This document shows, piece after piece, positions 15,731 through 23,572 of a stretch of DNA of 23,779 bases. The translations under genes and the position numbers were made by a program. The stretch is taken from positions 1-23,779 of the forward strand of contig JARKUZ010000060.1 of assembly GCA_029851945.1 (NCBI GenBank). The letters run 5' to 3'. The notes below the pieces were generated by a model that ran no database searches, was not told the DNA's origin, and saw nothing but the letters and a program-made list of their open reading frames with translations. The stretch is from Terrisporobacter sp. (GTDB taxonomy: Bacteria > Bacillota_A > Clostridia > Peptostreptococcales > Peptostreptococcaceae). Within the stretch, counting starts at the first letter, position 1; every line of letters begins with the position of its first letter.

Positions 15731-15759
15731 TTTATATTACTAATTTTAGTAATATTCAA
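15731..15759 (-). promoter_or_regulatory. Promoter with internal palindrome, secreted cluster
   Basis: TTGAAT (15754-15759), a 17-bp spacer and TATAAA (15731-15736) on the minus strand. Most of the spacer is taken up by a perfect dyad, ATATTACTAA (minus strand, 15746-15755), two A, then TTAGTAATAT (15734-15743). It overlaps the stop codon of the phosphatase gene. It looks like a repressor operator, or possibly a weak terminator of the phosphatase gene. Confidence 0.45.
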
Positions 15760-16906
15760 TCTCTACAATTTTTCCTAATTTGACAAGTATGTTTTTCATT
15801 TCATTAAGTACATATAATTTTATACTTAAATCATTTGGAATATCTGCCATTTGATGAACAGGATTTATAGCTCTTCCTACAATCATCTTTATATGACTAC
15901 AATCTTCATATAGCATTCTAGCAAGTTTAGATGCGCCATCCTTCCTGTATAAAAACTCATAATCCGTAGTAGTTAATAGTTTTTGTAAAATCTTACAAGC
16001 CATTTTAATAGTTAAAACACCTTCTGTAACCAAGTCAATCCCTTCAATATATCCAATTGGCGGAACTTTTTCATCAATTATTTCTGTACTAGATTTATAA
16101 TTTACATTAAGTTCCCTTGCTACAATATTAGCCGTAGTTCCTCCACAAACTATTTTTTTGCCTGCACTTCCCATAATTTTTTTTACAACCTCACTATCTT
16201 TTTTTCTATCTATAGGGGGTCCAGAAAATAAAACAGCCTTGCTATCGTGGCTAACTTTCATTGTAGCCACCGTCGTATCATCTCCTGGCTCAAAAAAATA
16301 AAGCTGATTACATACACCCAGTAAATTATTTGTAATTGTTTTAGCACTCATATTTTCATTTGTATGCTTTTTTAAATGATTAGCTATATCTTTCCATTGC
16401 CACGAATAATTTAAATTTTTTCCACTACCTGCAAACTCTACTCCGTCACTAATCAGTATCATTCTATCTCTTTCTTTAAGTTCAATCCTTGCTTCTCTTA
16501 TGGTTTTTCCATTAAGTATTTTCTCATTCCAATTAAGTTCAGTAACATCATTATCTCTCATAAAGAATACTGTAGGGTTATCAAATTCAGCAATATATGC
16601 AATTCCATCCTTATCAACTTTTACTAAAGTAAAAGTTGAGTAAGCTATTTTATGTTGTGAACAAATTGGAAGAGTTTGTGTAATTGTATCAACAACATCT
16701 TCTATGCTCATACCTTCTTTTAACATAGTAAGAGCTATTTTTGAAGTCAAAGTAGCTAGTATATTAGCCTTAACACCACTACTAAGTCCGTCTGATAAGA
16801 CCGCTATGAATTGATTATCGTCATTATAAAACTCTACTTTATCACCACATAGTTCTTCCCCATACTTAATAAGACTTCCGCTAGCAAAATCAATAAAGTA
16901 CTTCAT
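15746..16906 (-). CDS. SpoIIE-type PP2C serine/threonine phosphatase
   Basis: This 386-residue cytosolic protein has an N-terminal PP2C-like (SpoIIE) domain of about 215 residues. Metal-site motifs are VLSDGLSSG (D39, G40), LISDGVE (D154) and PGDDTTVATM (D209, D210). The C-terminal part (about 220-386; FSGPPIDRKKD, VCGGTTANIVARELN) is an additional domain found in clostridial homologues that I cannot name. Bacterial SpoIIE phosphatases usually dephosphorylate anti-sigma-factor antagonists. No such partner is in the window. The ATG (GAGGGG 7 nt upstream) overlaps the end of the hydrogenase-like gene by 17 nt, so the two proteins are made together and probably work as sensor and output. Confidence 0.88.
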   Translation of the reverse strand: MKYFIDFASGSLIKYGEELCGDKVEFYNDDNQFIAVLSDGLSSGVKANILATLTSKIALTMLKEGMSIEDVVDTITQTLPICSQHKIAYSTFTLVKVDKDGIAYIAEFDNPTVFFMRDNDVTELNWNEKILNGKTIREARIELKERDRMILISDGVEFAGSGKNLNYSWQWKDIANHLKKHTNENMSAKTITNNLLGVCNQLYFFEPGDDTTVATMKVSHDSKAVLFSGPPIDRKKDSEVVKKIMGSAGKKIVCGGTTANIVARELNVNYKSSTEIIDEKVPPIGYIEGIDLVTEGVLTIKMACKILQKLLTTTDYEFLYRKDGASKLARMLYEDCSHIKMIVGRAINPVHQMADIPNDLSIKLYVLNEMKNILVKLGKIVEIEYY

Positions 16907-18617
16907 TATGTTTCCCCTCTTCCTCTATCAATTTTTTAAGTTTTGTTAAGGTAACCTTTGTTTCTGCTGTAGTTTCTCCCATCAAACTTGCAATTTCTTG
17001 AGCAACCATCATTTGCTTGTTTATGACATCTTGAGCCATATTAATAGAATCTATTTTCATCTGTTGAAGTTCACTTTCTTTATTTACTTCTTTAGTAATA
17101 TCTTCAGCTATCCATATGTACATTTGATTTTCTTCTAGCCATATTATATTTTGTATCAAAGTAGAATTATAATCATTAAGGTCGATTCTCTCTCTTAATA
17201 AATTCTTTCTATTATCTCTAACTTCTTGAAACTTATCATCATCTAAATACATAATAACTGGTATTCCCTTAGCTTCTTCATTACTTACATGGAAAAATCT
17301 TTGTGCAGCTGGGTTGAATTCTACTACACATAACTCCTTATCCACTATTCCTATTAAGTTAGGTGTAGCTTTGAGAATTACTTTAGCTTTATTTTCAGCT
17401 ATTTGCCTCATATAAGGAAGACACATACTTGTATCTGCATATCCATTAAATACAGCTTTCGCTTTATCTCTACAAGTCTTGTACCCACATGCTTTACAAT
17501 TTATTTCATCCATCCTTGCAAATTTACCCATAGATTTTAAAATTTCTTTAAGCTCTTCCTCACTAGGTTCTTTTAATGGAACATATTTAGATTCAAATAT
17601 TTTAGATAAATCTATATTAAATAAAATATCATCATATGAATGATCTATCTTATCTCCATACTTTTCTTTATAAGTTTTACTATAATTTAAAATATTTTGC
17701 TGCCTTTCATAAGTACTAAGTCCATCATCATCGATTCCTGAACCTCTAATACATCCATCATGACAAAAATTCATATCAAACAACACATTACTAACTCTAT
17801 TATTTCTTATAGCTTCTATAGTTTTTATACAGTCTTCTATTCCATCTACTGGAACAACATCTTTTTTATGTGTATTATCAGATATGTATCCTGTATTTTC
17901 CGATATAAATGGAAAAACTTTATTATAATGACTTACTGCGTCAAAAGAGCTTTCTTCAAAATTCCCCCATTTTATATTTTCTTCTCTAAACCATCTTTTT
18001 AATTCTTCTAAGGTTATTACCGCATCTATACTATTTTCAAATCTTCCTTCATCTTTTTTTCCTAAGCAAGGTCCTATAAATACAACTTTTGTATCCTTTC
18101 CATACTTTTCTTTTATATATCTACCATGACATGCAAAAGCAGTTATTGAAGGTATTAAATTTGGTATTAAATCTGGATAATGTTTTTCAACTAAGTTAAT
18201 TATGGAAGGACAAAGAGTTGTAATATAATTTTTATTATCATCTTTATTTATATATTTAAAATATTCTTTAATAATTGGTGGCGCTCCTACCAAGGTTTCC
18301 TCAACATAAGTAAATCCTAAATGTTTTAAAACAGTAGGAAACTTATGACTATTCACTCCAAATACAGCAGCAAAGCTAGGAGCAATAGATGCTACTACCT
18401 TTTCTTTATTTTTAAGATAATGCTTTACTATTGGCAATTCTGAATTTACTACTTTATGTTTTTGAGGACAAGCTCTAGAGCACTCTTCACACACAATACA
18501 TCTTTCACCTATAATTCTAGCCTGCTCATTTTTTATTTCTATGGCATTCACTGGACATACTCTTACACAAGCATAGCAGTTTTTGCAATTCCCCTTATTA
18601 AAATTATCAAACCACAT
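16890..18617 (-). CDS. Putatively sensory [FeFe]-hydrogenase-like protein with Fes and PAS domains
   Basis: This is a 575-residue protein. Two ferredoxin-type [4Fe-4S] motifs come first (C11, C14, C17, C21 and C40, C43, C46, C50). An H-cluster domain follows, with L1 TTLCPS (C136), L2 GPCLGKKDE (C184, K187, E190) and L3 FCHDGC (C285, C289), so all four cluster cysteines are kept. The canonical L1 is TSCCP; the first Cys, the proton-relay residue of catalytic enzymes, is Leu135 here. A four-Cys Fes domain (C374, C377, C382, C399) and a PAS domain (about 412-510) with a helical tail complete it. This order is that of HydS-like, presumed H2- or redox-sensing hydrogenases. AAGGGGG precedes the ATG. 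Coupling to a PP2C phosphatase supports signalling over catalysis. Confidence 0.88.
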   Translation of the reverse strand: MWFDNFNKGNCKNCYACVRVCPVNAIEIKNEQARIIGERCIVCEECSRACPQKHKVVNSELPIVKHYLKNKEKVVASIAPSFAAVFGVNSHKFPTVLKHLGFTYVEETLVGAPPIIKEYFKYINKDDNKNYITTLCPSIINLVEKHYPDLIPNLIPSITAFACHGRYIKEKYGKDTKVVFIGPCLGKKDEGRFENSIDAVITLEELKRWFREENIKWGNFEESSFDAVSHYNKVFPFISENTGYISDNTHKKDVVPVDGIEDCIKTIEAIRNNRVSNVLFDMNFCHDGCIRGSGIDDDGLSTYERQQNILNYSKTYKEKYGDKIDHSYDDILFNIDLSKIFESKYVPLKEPSEEELKEILKSMGKFARMDEINCKACGYKTCRDKAKAVFNGYADTSMCLPYMRQIAENKAKVILKATPNLIGIVDKELCVVEFNPAAQRFFHVSNEEAKGIPVIMYLDDDKFQEVRDNRKNLLRERIDLNDYNSTLIQNIIWLEENQMYIWIAEDITKEVNKESELQQMKIDSINMAQDVINKQMMVAQEIASLMGETTAETKVTLTKLKKLIEEEGKHNEVLY

Positions 18618-18676
18618 TTCTATTCCCCCTTGATAAAATCATATTTAACTTGGAAATTATAATAGAATTGTAGCAA

Positions 18677-18706
18677 AAAGAGACTTAAGTTTCCTTAAGT
18701 CTCTTT
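18677..18706 (-). terminator. Rho-independent terminator of the YtrB-like ABC operon
   Basis: A 13-bp perfect stem (AAAGAGACTTAAG at 18677-18689, CTTAAGTCTCTTT at 18694-18706) with a 4-nt loop and five T in a row on the minus strand, just past the stop at 18710. Confidence 0.9.
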
Positions 18707-18709
18707 AAT

Positions 18710-19936
18710 TTATATCTCATCTTCTTTTAATATATCAATTTTAATACTATATGAAGATTTTTCATGTAATCTTCCTTTGTATAAAATTTCATTTGTATTT
18801 TCATCTAAAACATATATATAATTATTTACCTCTGGTGTTCCATTGCCATAATCCATATAATCATTGTAAATGTAATCACTCAAAATCAAATATATTTTAT
18901 TATTGCTTCTATTCATTGCAGCAATATATGTACTATATTCATCCCTCTTATCAAATTCAACTTCATTACTTGATTTAATTTTATTTTCTTTTAAATCTAC
19001 AACTATTGCCTTAATATTATTTTCGTTATTTTCCGGAGTGCAAGATAATATAACATCATCTCTATCTATGTAATAATTATCTATTATTTTATTTTTTATT
19101 CCTAAATTAATCACATTAATATCCTTTGATATTACATCAAAACTAAATAAACACATCTCGAACTTATTAGTTTCTTTATTTTTATAATTAACTATAAAAT
19201 ACCCTATCTTATCTTTAGTAAAACCTAAATCACCATCATAATACATATCACTACTTTCGTAAGATTTACTTAAAATTAATTTAGATTTTTTAGTGGATAA
19301 ATTCAATTTATATAGATTTAAGTAAGTTTGTTTGTAATAGCCATCTTGTAAGCTATCTAATGATGCATCCTCTTCATAAGATTCTTCATTATATACAGAA
19401 GATAAAACAGCTAAGTAAATATTATCCTTATCTCTTATTGGTAAAGCTTTATATGTACTTGTATTATTAGCATCTATTTGATCATCAACTAATACTTCAT
19501 ACTCTTCACTTTTATTTGTTTTTTTATTTTTGACATTTATATAAGCAACCATATCTTCATTATTATAACGACTATAAGAGCTCATTAGTGACACATTAAT
19601 TATTTCATTTTCATTTTCACATATACTGCTTCTATCATTTGCATGTTGAAGTATATCTCTATTATTTATATTTTTCCTACTTAAATTAAAATTACTTGCA
19701 CCTTCTTTTACATATCTATCAATACTCTCATTATCTTTTGTAATTTTAAGTTCATTAGTCTCAAATAATCCCTTTCTTTTTTGATATATAATGGTCATAT
19801 CTTCTAAAGCATCTCTACTTCCTGATATATCTTCTAACATAACTTCATTTTTATCATTAATTACTAAACATATGCCAATAAATATTATGGCTACTAAATT
19901 AAATATTAAAAACATTTTTGAAAATCTTTTATCCAT
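18710..19936 (-). CDS. Membrane-anchored extracytoplasmic protein of an ABC operon
   Basis: I do not recognise this 408-residue protein. One N-terminal membrane segment (about 8-26, [19 protein letters not shown]) is followed by a long polar outside region. From about residue 130 it shows repeated blade-like strands ([43 protein letters not shown]), suggesting a beta-propeller. It sits 11 bp after an ABC permease and ends at the operon terminator, so it is probably the third component of that transporter, for example a sensor or substrate-binding part. AGGAGGG precedes the ATG by 6 nt. Confidence 0.75.
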   Translation of the reverse strand: MDKRFSKMFLIFNLVAIIFIGICLVINDKNEVMLEDISGSRDALEDMTIIYQKRKGLFETNELKITKDNESIDRYVKEGASNFNLSRKNINNRDILQHANDRSSICENENEIINVSLMSSYSRYNNEDMVAYINVKNKKTNKSEEYEVLVDDQIDANNTSTYKALPIRDKDNIYLAVLSSVYNEESYEEDASLDSLQDGYYKQTYLNLYKLNLSTKKSKLILSKSYESSDMYYDGDLGFTKDKIGYFIVNYKNKETNKFEMCLFSFDVISKDINVINLGIKNKIIDNYYIDRDDVILSCTPENNENNIKAIVVDLKENKIKSSNEVEFDKRDEYSTYIAAMNRSNNKIYLILSDYIYNDYMDYGNGTPEVNNYIYVLDENTNEILYKGRLHEKSSYSIKIDILKEDEI

Positions 19937-19947
19937 AATATTCCCTC

Positions 19948-20775
19948 CTAAACATATACTTTATCATTAATAAGTTTGTATGATAAAAACAATGATAATA
20001 AAAATACAGATAAAAAGTAGATTAAATTAGTTAATAATAATTGGTCTGAAAAATCTAAGTATATTCCCGAATAATATATGTATATTGCTAGTATGGATAA
20101 AATATATAATATTGATATAAATCCACCTATTTTGTTTATTGATTTGTGTATCATAACTGCCGTAAATAACACTGTAACTGCAACTATTGGAGCAATTATA
20201 TAAAATACAAAAATTTCTAATGGATAAATAGAAACACTTAAAAAAAGAAAACTCATAGCTCTATTATAATTAATTAAATCTATAATTTGACTTAAATGTA
20301 TTCCACTAATACCTTTGATTATAAACATCTCTATTAACCATAAAATATGCTGAGTAACTAGTACACCATATATGAAAAATACAATTGTAATTAATTTTGA
20401 TATGAATATATTAAATTTGTTATAAGGTAACATAAATAAAGTATATACAACCTTTGTTTTATTAGAAAAATCTTTATACCAAATTGCAAAAGCATAATAT
20501 ACACACCAAATAATTGCAAGTACCATCATAATATATGTTGTATTATATATCATTTGAATTGATAGTCCACCTTCAATAACTCTATAAGCTTCACTTGTTC
20601 TTAAAAGCGATAATCCACCTTTAACATTTAAAATATCCTCTACTGATTTTATAATATCGTATATTGAATAAATGAAATAAGAAATATTGCCTACTATTAA
20701 TACTGCTAAAATAGAAAAATAAACCTTTTTTATTCTTTTAAACTCTATATCATATAGTGTTAATAATTTATTCAC
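19948..20775 (-). CDS. ABC transporter membrane protein
   Basis: This 275-residue hydrophobic protein has about six membrane segments: near residues 17-37, 76-98, 119-145, 172-190, 192-212 and 217-265 (the last possibly two). It lacks FtsX or MetI-type motifs, as is usual for ABC-2-like permeases of the YtrC/D kind. It starts at GTG with GGAGG 9 nt upstream and overlaps the ATPase gene by 8 nt. Together with that ATPase it forms a likely exporter of unknown substrate. Confidence 0.82.
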   Translation of the reverse strand: MNKLLTLYDIEFKRIKKVYFSILAVLIVGNISYFIYSIYDIIKSVEDILNVKGGLSLLRTSEAYRVIEGGLSIQMIYNTTYIMMVLAIIWCVYYAFAIWYKDFSNKTKVVYTLFMLPYNKFNIFISKLITIVFFIYGVLVTQHILWLIEMFIIKGISGIHLSQIIDLINYNRAMSFLFLSVSIYPLEIFVFYIIAPIVAVTVLFTAVMIHKSINKIGGFISILYILSILAIYIYYSGIYLDFSDQLLLTNLIYFLSVFLLSLFLSYKLINDKVYV

Positions 20776-21460
20776 CCCTATATACCTCCCTCATTTTATC
20801 TACTATGGATTTCCCCTCTCTTTGTCTAAGCTCACGTGCATCAGACTTAAATATTACTTTTCCTTCATCAAGTATTATAACTTCATCAACTATATTTTCA
20901 ATTTCATCTATTTCATGTGTTGTAATTATAATACTTTGATCTTTAGACATGTATTCAACCATAGCTTTTATAAATTCTTCTCTTTTAAAAATATCTATCC
21001 CAGAAAAAGGTTCATCTAATAATATATATTTTGCATTTTGCGCAAATCCTATTATTATTTTTACCCTAGCCCTTCCTCCTTTTGATAATTCGCAAATCAT
21101 TTTATCATCAGATAAGTTAAACATTTTAAGCATTTTATAAGCTTTTTCTTCATCCCAATTTTCATAGAACTCCTTCATAAATGCAAAACTTTCTTTTATA
21201 CTAAGATGAGGAAAATGAATATCCACATCAGGTACAAATGCAACTTTATTATATATTTTAGGATTTATTTTTTCTCCATCTATTAATATAGTTCCATTAT
21301 TAAGCTTAACCAACCCTGCTATAGATTTTAAAATAGTAGACTTACCTACCCCATTAACGCCTAATATACAAGTTATTTTACCTTCTTCTATATTAAAAGA
21401 AATATCATCTAAAGCTGACATTTTTCCATATTTCTTTATTACATTTTTTATTTCTATCAT
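20768..21460 (-). CDS. ABC transporter ATP-binding protein, YtrB-like
   Basis: This 230-residue ATPase has Walker A GVNGVGKST (34-42), a helical region with ENWDEEKAYKML, Walker B YILLDEPFSGID and the switch histidine in TTHEIDEIENI. The signature reads LSKGGRARVKI in place of LSGGQ. The LSKG form and the DEEKAxxML stretch are typical of the YtrB/EcsA-like group of exporter ATPases. AGGGGG precedes the ATG by 7 nt. It is first in a three-gene operon. In Bacillus, ytr operons begin with a GntR repressor; none is present here. Confidence 0.9.
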   Translation of the reverse strand: MIEIKNVIKKYGKMSALDDISFNIEEGKITCILGVNGVGKSTILKSIAGLVKLNNGTILIDGEKINPKIYNKVAFVPDVDIHFPHLSIKESFAFMKEFYENWDEEKAYKMLKMFNLSDDKMICELSKGGRARVKIIIGFAQNAKYILLDEPFSGIDIFKREEFIKAMVEYMSKDQSIIITTHEIDEIENIVDEVIILDEGKVIFKSDARELRQREGKSIVDKMREVYRGE

Positions 21461-21558
21461 TATAAACCCCCTGCAAATATCACTTCAAAAGTGAATTTAT
21501 ATAAGCTATAGATCTGTAATCTTATCCGTTTTTGTAAAATATAAGTGATTGTATATTT

Positions 21559-21587
21559 ATTATCACATTAAAAAACACACCATACAA
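21559..21587 (-). promoter_or_regulatory. Candidate promoter of the YtrB-like operon
   Basis: TTGTAT (21582-21587), a 17-bp spacer and GATAAT (21559-21564) on the minus strand. The -35 is weak. It is flanked by two copies of ATCTGTAAT, the upstream one 8 bp beyond the -35. Confidence 0.35.
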
Positions 21588-21727
21588 CTTACAAATCTGT
21601 AATAAATATAAGACCTAATTAATATTTAATTTTTCTTCTAAAACTGTTTTATCTCCTCTTTTATTTTTATCTTTAATACTAATATACAATATATTTTTAA
21701 AGAAATTTTAAAATTTTTGTAAAATAT

Positions 21728-21760
21728 AAAAAGCCCTATCTATTTAAGATAGAACTTTTT
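21728..21760 (-). terminator. Rho-independent terminator of the sigma/anti-sigma operon
   Basis: On the minus strand AAAAAGTTCTATCT pairs with AGATAGGGCTTTTT over 14 bp, using two U-G wobbles that would be mismatches on the plus strand, so it serves the minus strand. The loop is 5 nt, and the 3' end is five T. Confidence 0.9.
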
Positions 21761-21777
21761 CATTATTTATTATGATA

Positions 21778-22854
21778 TTATTTATTTAATTTAACATCAA
21801 AATTTGCAAGAATAGGAGCTGACTTAGTTTCTTCATTCCACTTACCATAAAATCTAATTTCTAAAGATTCTAAATCCTGTCCAACTTCATCTAAACTAAA
21901 TCTTTGAATAAATCTAGTATTAGGTTCTTCTTTTTCATCATCAACATTATCTAAAGATGTTGCCCATAATATATTGCCTTTGTTATCTCTTACTTCTACA
22001 TTTTCCATAATGTCATAAGATTGTTCATATTCTTTAGGTGTTTGGAAATCTATAGTAACTGTCATTGGTGAAACAAGTACTTGATTCAGTCTAAAATTAT
22101 TTTTAGTTTCATTAACTTCTATGAATTTAGTATCTTCTTTATTAGTACTTATTGGGAAGTTAAATGACCATACTCCATCAAAAATTTCACTTTTTCCATC
22201 TTCATTCGCTTCATTATCACATAGTTTTAAATCCATATTAAAATCTATTACATCATTTTTAATTTCACTTATAGATGTAAATTCAAATATAACGCTTCCT
22301 TTTAGTGTATAATCATCAATAAACTCAACTTTTGGATCTTCAAAGGAGTAAGATGTCTTTTCTATTCCATCAATCTTGAAGTCAGGAAAGTAAAACGAAA
22401 TACGTTTAGATTCATCATCATATGAATTATTTATACTTTTAATATATTTAGTGCTTTTAAATGGTTTATCTGTTTTTATTGTAAAGTCTACTAATACATT
22501 ATTGCTATCATACATTGCATTATCAACAGTCATTGTTAATCCATCAGAAGTACTAGACATATTTATTTTTTCAATATTATCCTTTAAATCATCTTTATTT
22601 TTTAAAGCATAATGAAGCTTGTCAATCATACTATCTAAAATAGGTATATTATCTGCTAATGAAGGGTTATAAACTCCTATACCTAGTATTAAAGCAAATG
22701 ATGCAACAGCACTTGTTATACCTATAGTTGCTCTCTTTATAGTAGATTTATTATTTTTGATAACCTTTTTATCATCTGCTAATAAATTTTCATATGTATC
22801 ATCTAATCTTTTTCTAACATTTTTAGGTATATCATTTTTTATTTTATTATCCAT
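21778..22854 (-). CDS. Anti-sigma factor, DUF4179 family
   Basis: This 358-residue single-pass membrane protein has a cytoplasmic N-terminus (1-42, NDIPKNVRKRLDDTYENLL) and one membrane segment (about 43-63, GITSAVASFALILGIGVY). A large extracellular beta-rich region follows, with SSTSDGLTMTVDNAMYDSNNV, the DUF4179-type start seen in RsiX/RsiV-like neighbours, and a second domain near 255-355. There is no HxxxCxxC zinc anti-sigma motif, as expected for this family. It overlaps the ECF sigma gene by 8 nt (ATG inside the sigma stop region), so it should hold that sigma factor at the membrane until an envelope signal arrives. GGGGG lies 9 nt before the ATG. Confidence 0.87.
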   Translation of the reverse strand: MDNKIKNDIPKNVRKRLDDTYENLLADDKKVIKNNKSTIKRATIGITSAVASFALILGIGVYNPSLADNIPILDSMIDKLHYALKNKDDLKDNIEKINMSSTSDGLTMTVDNAMYDSNNVLVDFTIKTDKPFKSTKYIKSINNSYDDESKRISFYFPDFKIDGIEKTSYSFEDPKVEFIDDYTLKGSVIFEFTSISEIKNDVIDFNMDLKLCDNEANEDGKSEIFDGVWSFNFPISTNKEDTKFIEVNETKNNFRLNQVLVSPMTVTIDFQTPKEYEQSYDIMENVEVRDNKGNILWATSLDNVDDEKEEPNTRFIQRFSLDEVGQDLESLEIRFYGKWNEETKSAPILANFDVKLNK

Positions 22855-23368
22855 TTAAAACTTCCCCCTTACTATCATGATAAAAAAAATCTTTTAGTTT
22901 ATTTCTACTTCTAAAAAGTCTAACTTTTATAGTAGACTCCTTTTCATTTAACATCTCACTTATTTCTCTAGCATTAAATCCCATAATATAATACAAGTCA
23001 AAAACTATTTTTTGTTCATCTGATAAAGTATCAATACCATCTTTAAGACATATGCTATTTATAAAATCTTCCGTATATCCTTCATCATAAAATTCATCTA
23101 ACTGTATTACTTTACTATTCTTTCTTAATATATCATTACATTTGTTTATAAGAATCTTAGTAAGCCACGTCTTAAAATAACTATCATTTTTTAACTTCCT
23201 CATATTTTCAAAAGCAGATAAAATAGTTTCTTGCATTGCATCTGCTACATCTTCATCATTTTTTAATATTGATTTAGCAATTTTATATAAAGATAATTCA
23301 TTTACCCTCATTAGCTCTACAAAAGCATTCTTATCTCCTTTTTTTGACCTTTTTATTAATAAATTCAT
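22847..23368 (-). CDS. ECF-type RNA polymerase sigma factor
   Basis: This 173-residue sigma-70 family protein has region 2 (about 15-80: NELSLYKIAKSILKNDEDVADAMQET, then FKTWLTKILINKCNDILR) and region 4 (about 115-165: LSDEQKIVFDLYYIMGFNAREIS, then EKESTIKVRLFRSRNKLK). It lacks regions 1 and 3, as ECF factors do. The ATG at 23368 follows AAGGAGG closely (4 nt) and gives the family-typical MNLLIKRSKKGDKNAF. An upstream ATG at 23401 has no ribosome site and would put that AGGAGG inside the coding region. It is co-transcribed with its DUF4179 anti-sigma and preceded by a promoter of the ECF type, so it is probably autoregulated. Confidence 0.92.
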   Translation of the reverse strand: MNLLIKRSKKGDKNAFVELMRVNELSLYKIAKSILKNDEDVADAMQETILSAFENMRKLKNDSYFKTWLTKILINKCNDILRKNSKVIQLDEFYDEGYTEDFINSICLKDGIDTLSDEQKIVFDLYYIMGFNAREISEMLNEKESTIKVRLFRSRNKLKDFFYHDSKGEVLNG

Positions 23369-23427
23369 TTTTCCTCCTTGATTTAATAAATCTTTCCACA
23401 TGCTTCAAAATTTATCTACACTTATTA

Positions 23428-23454
23428 GACGTGATTATAAGTTAAATGGTTACA
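23428..23454 (-). promoter_or_regulatory. ECF-type autoregulatory promoter
   Basis: On the minus strand TGTAACC (-35) and CGTCTAAT (-10) are separated by 17 bp measured from TGTAAC. This matches the TGTAAC-N17-CGwC form described for Bacillus sigma-X/V-like factors. A close copy, including flanks, stands upstream of the MBOAT gene at 989-1015. Confidence 0.75.
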
Positions 23455-23511
23455 TATAAAATATATAATTCCTTAATATATAAAAAAAGTCTAGTTAAAA
23501 ATTGAACTGAA

Positions 23512-23564
23512 CCCCTTAAAGTAGACACAAGTAAAAAAGGCTTGTAAAATACTACTTTAAGGGG
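23512..23564 (+). repeat. Hairpin covering the orfA ribosome binding site
   Basis: A 13-bp perfect inverted repeat, CCCCTTAAAGTAG (23512-23524) and CTACTTTAAGGGG (23552-23564), with an inner ACAAG/CTTGT stem. The downstream arm contains the AAGGGG Shine-Dalgarno, and the upstream arm is part of the terminal repeat. Only transcripts entering from outside would include both arms and hide the ribosome site, a known way for insertion sequences to limit read-through expression. Confidence 0.65.
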
Positions 23565-23572
23565 TGATTTTT

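Larger units (their letters stand above)
21461..21777. other. 317-bp intergenic region with repeats, no gene
   Basis: This holds no credible ORF. It contains a candidate promoter for the YtrB-like operon (own entry) and the terminator of the sigma operon (own entry). It also contains a 16-bp direct repeat TTTTTGTAAAATATAA at 21529-21544 and 21714-21729, the 9-mer ATCTGTAAT at 21512 and 21595 (the second within a TTACA-4-TGTAA dyad), and a CACTT-3-AAGTG dyad at 21481-21493. Confidence 0.6.

Noticed and set aside
17760..18002. A plus-strand 80-residue reading frame
   Set aside because: It is antisense to the well-supported hydrogenase-like gene, has no ribosome site and no recognisable features. 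The same holds for other plus-strand frames at 420-614, 3364-3600, 12044-12232, 18456-18662, 18751-18978, 20757-21140 and 22121-22312.
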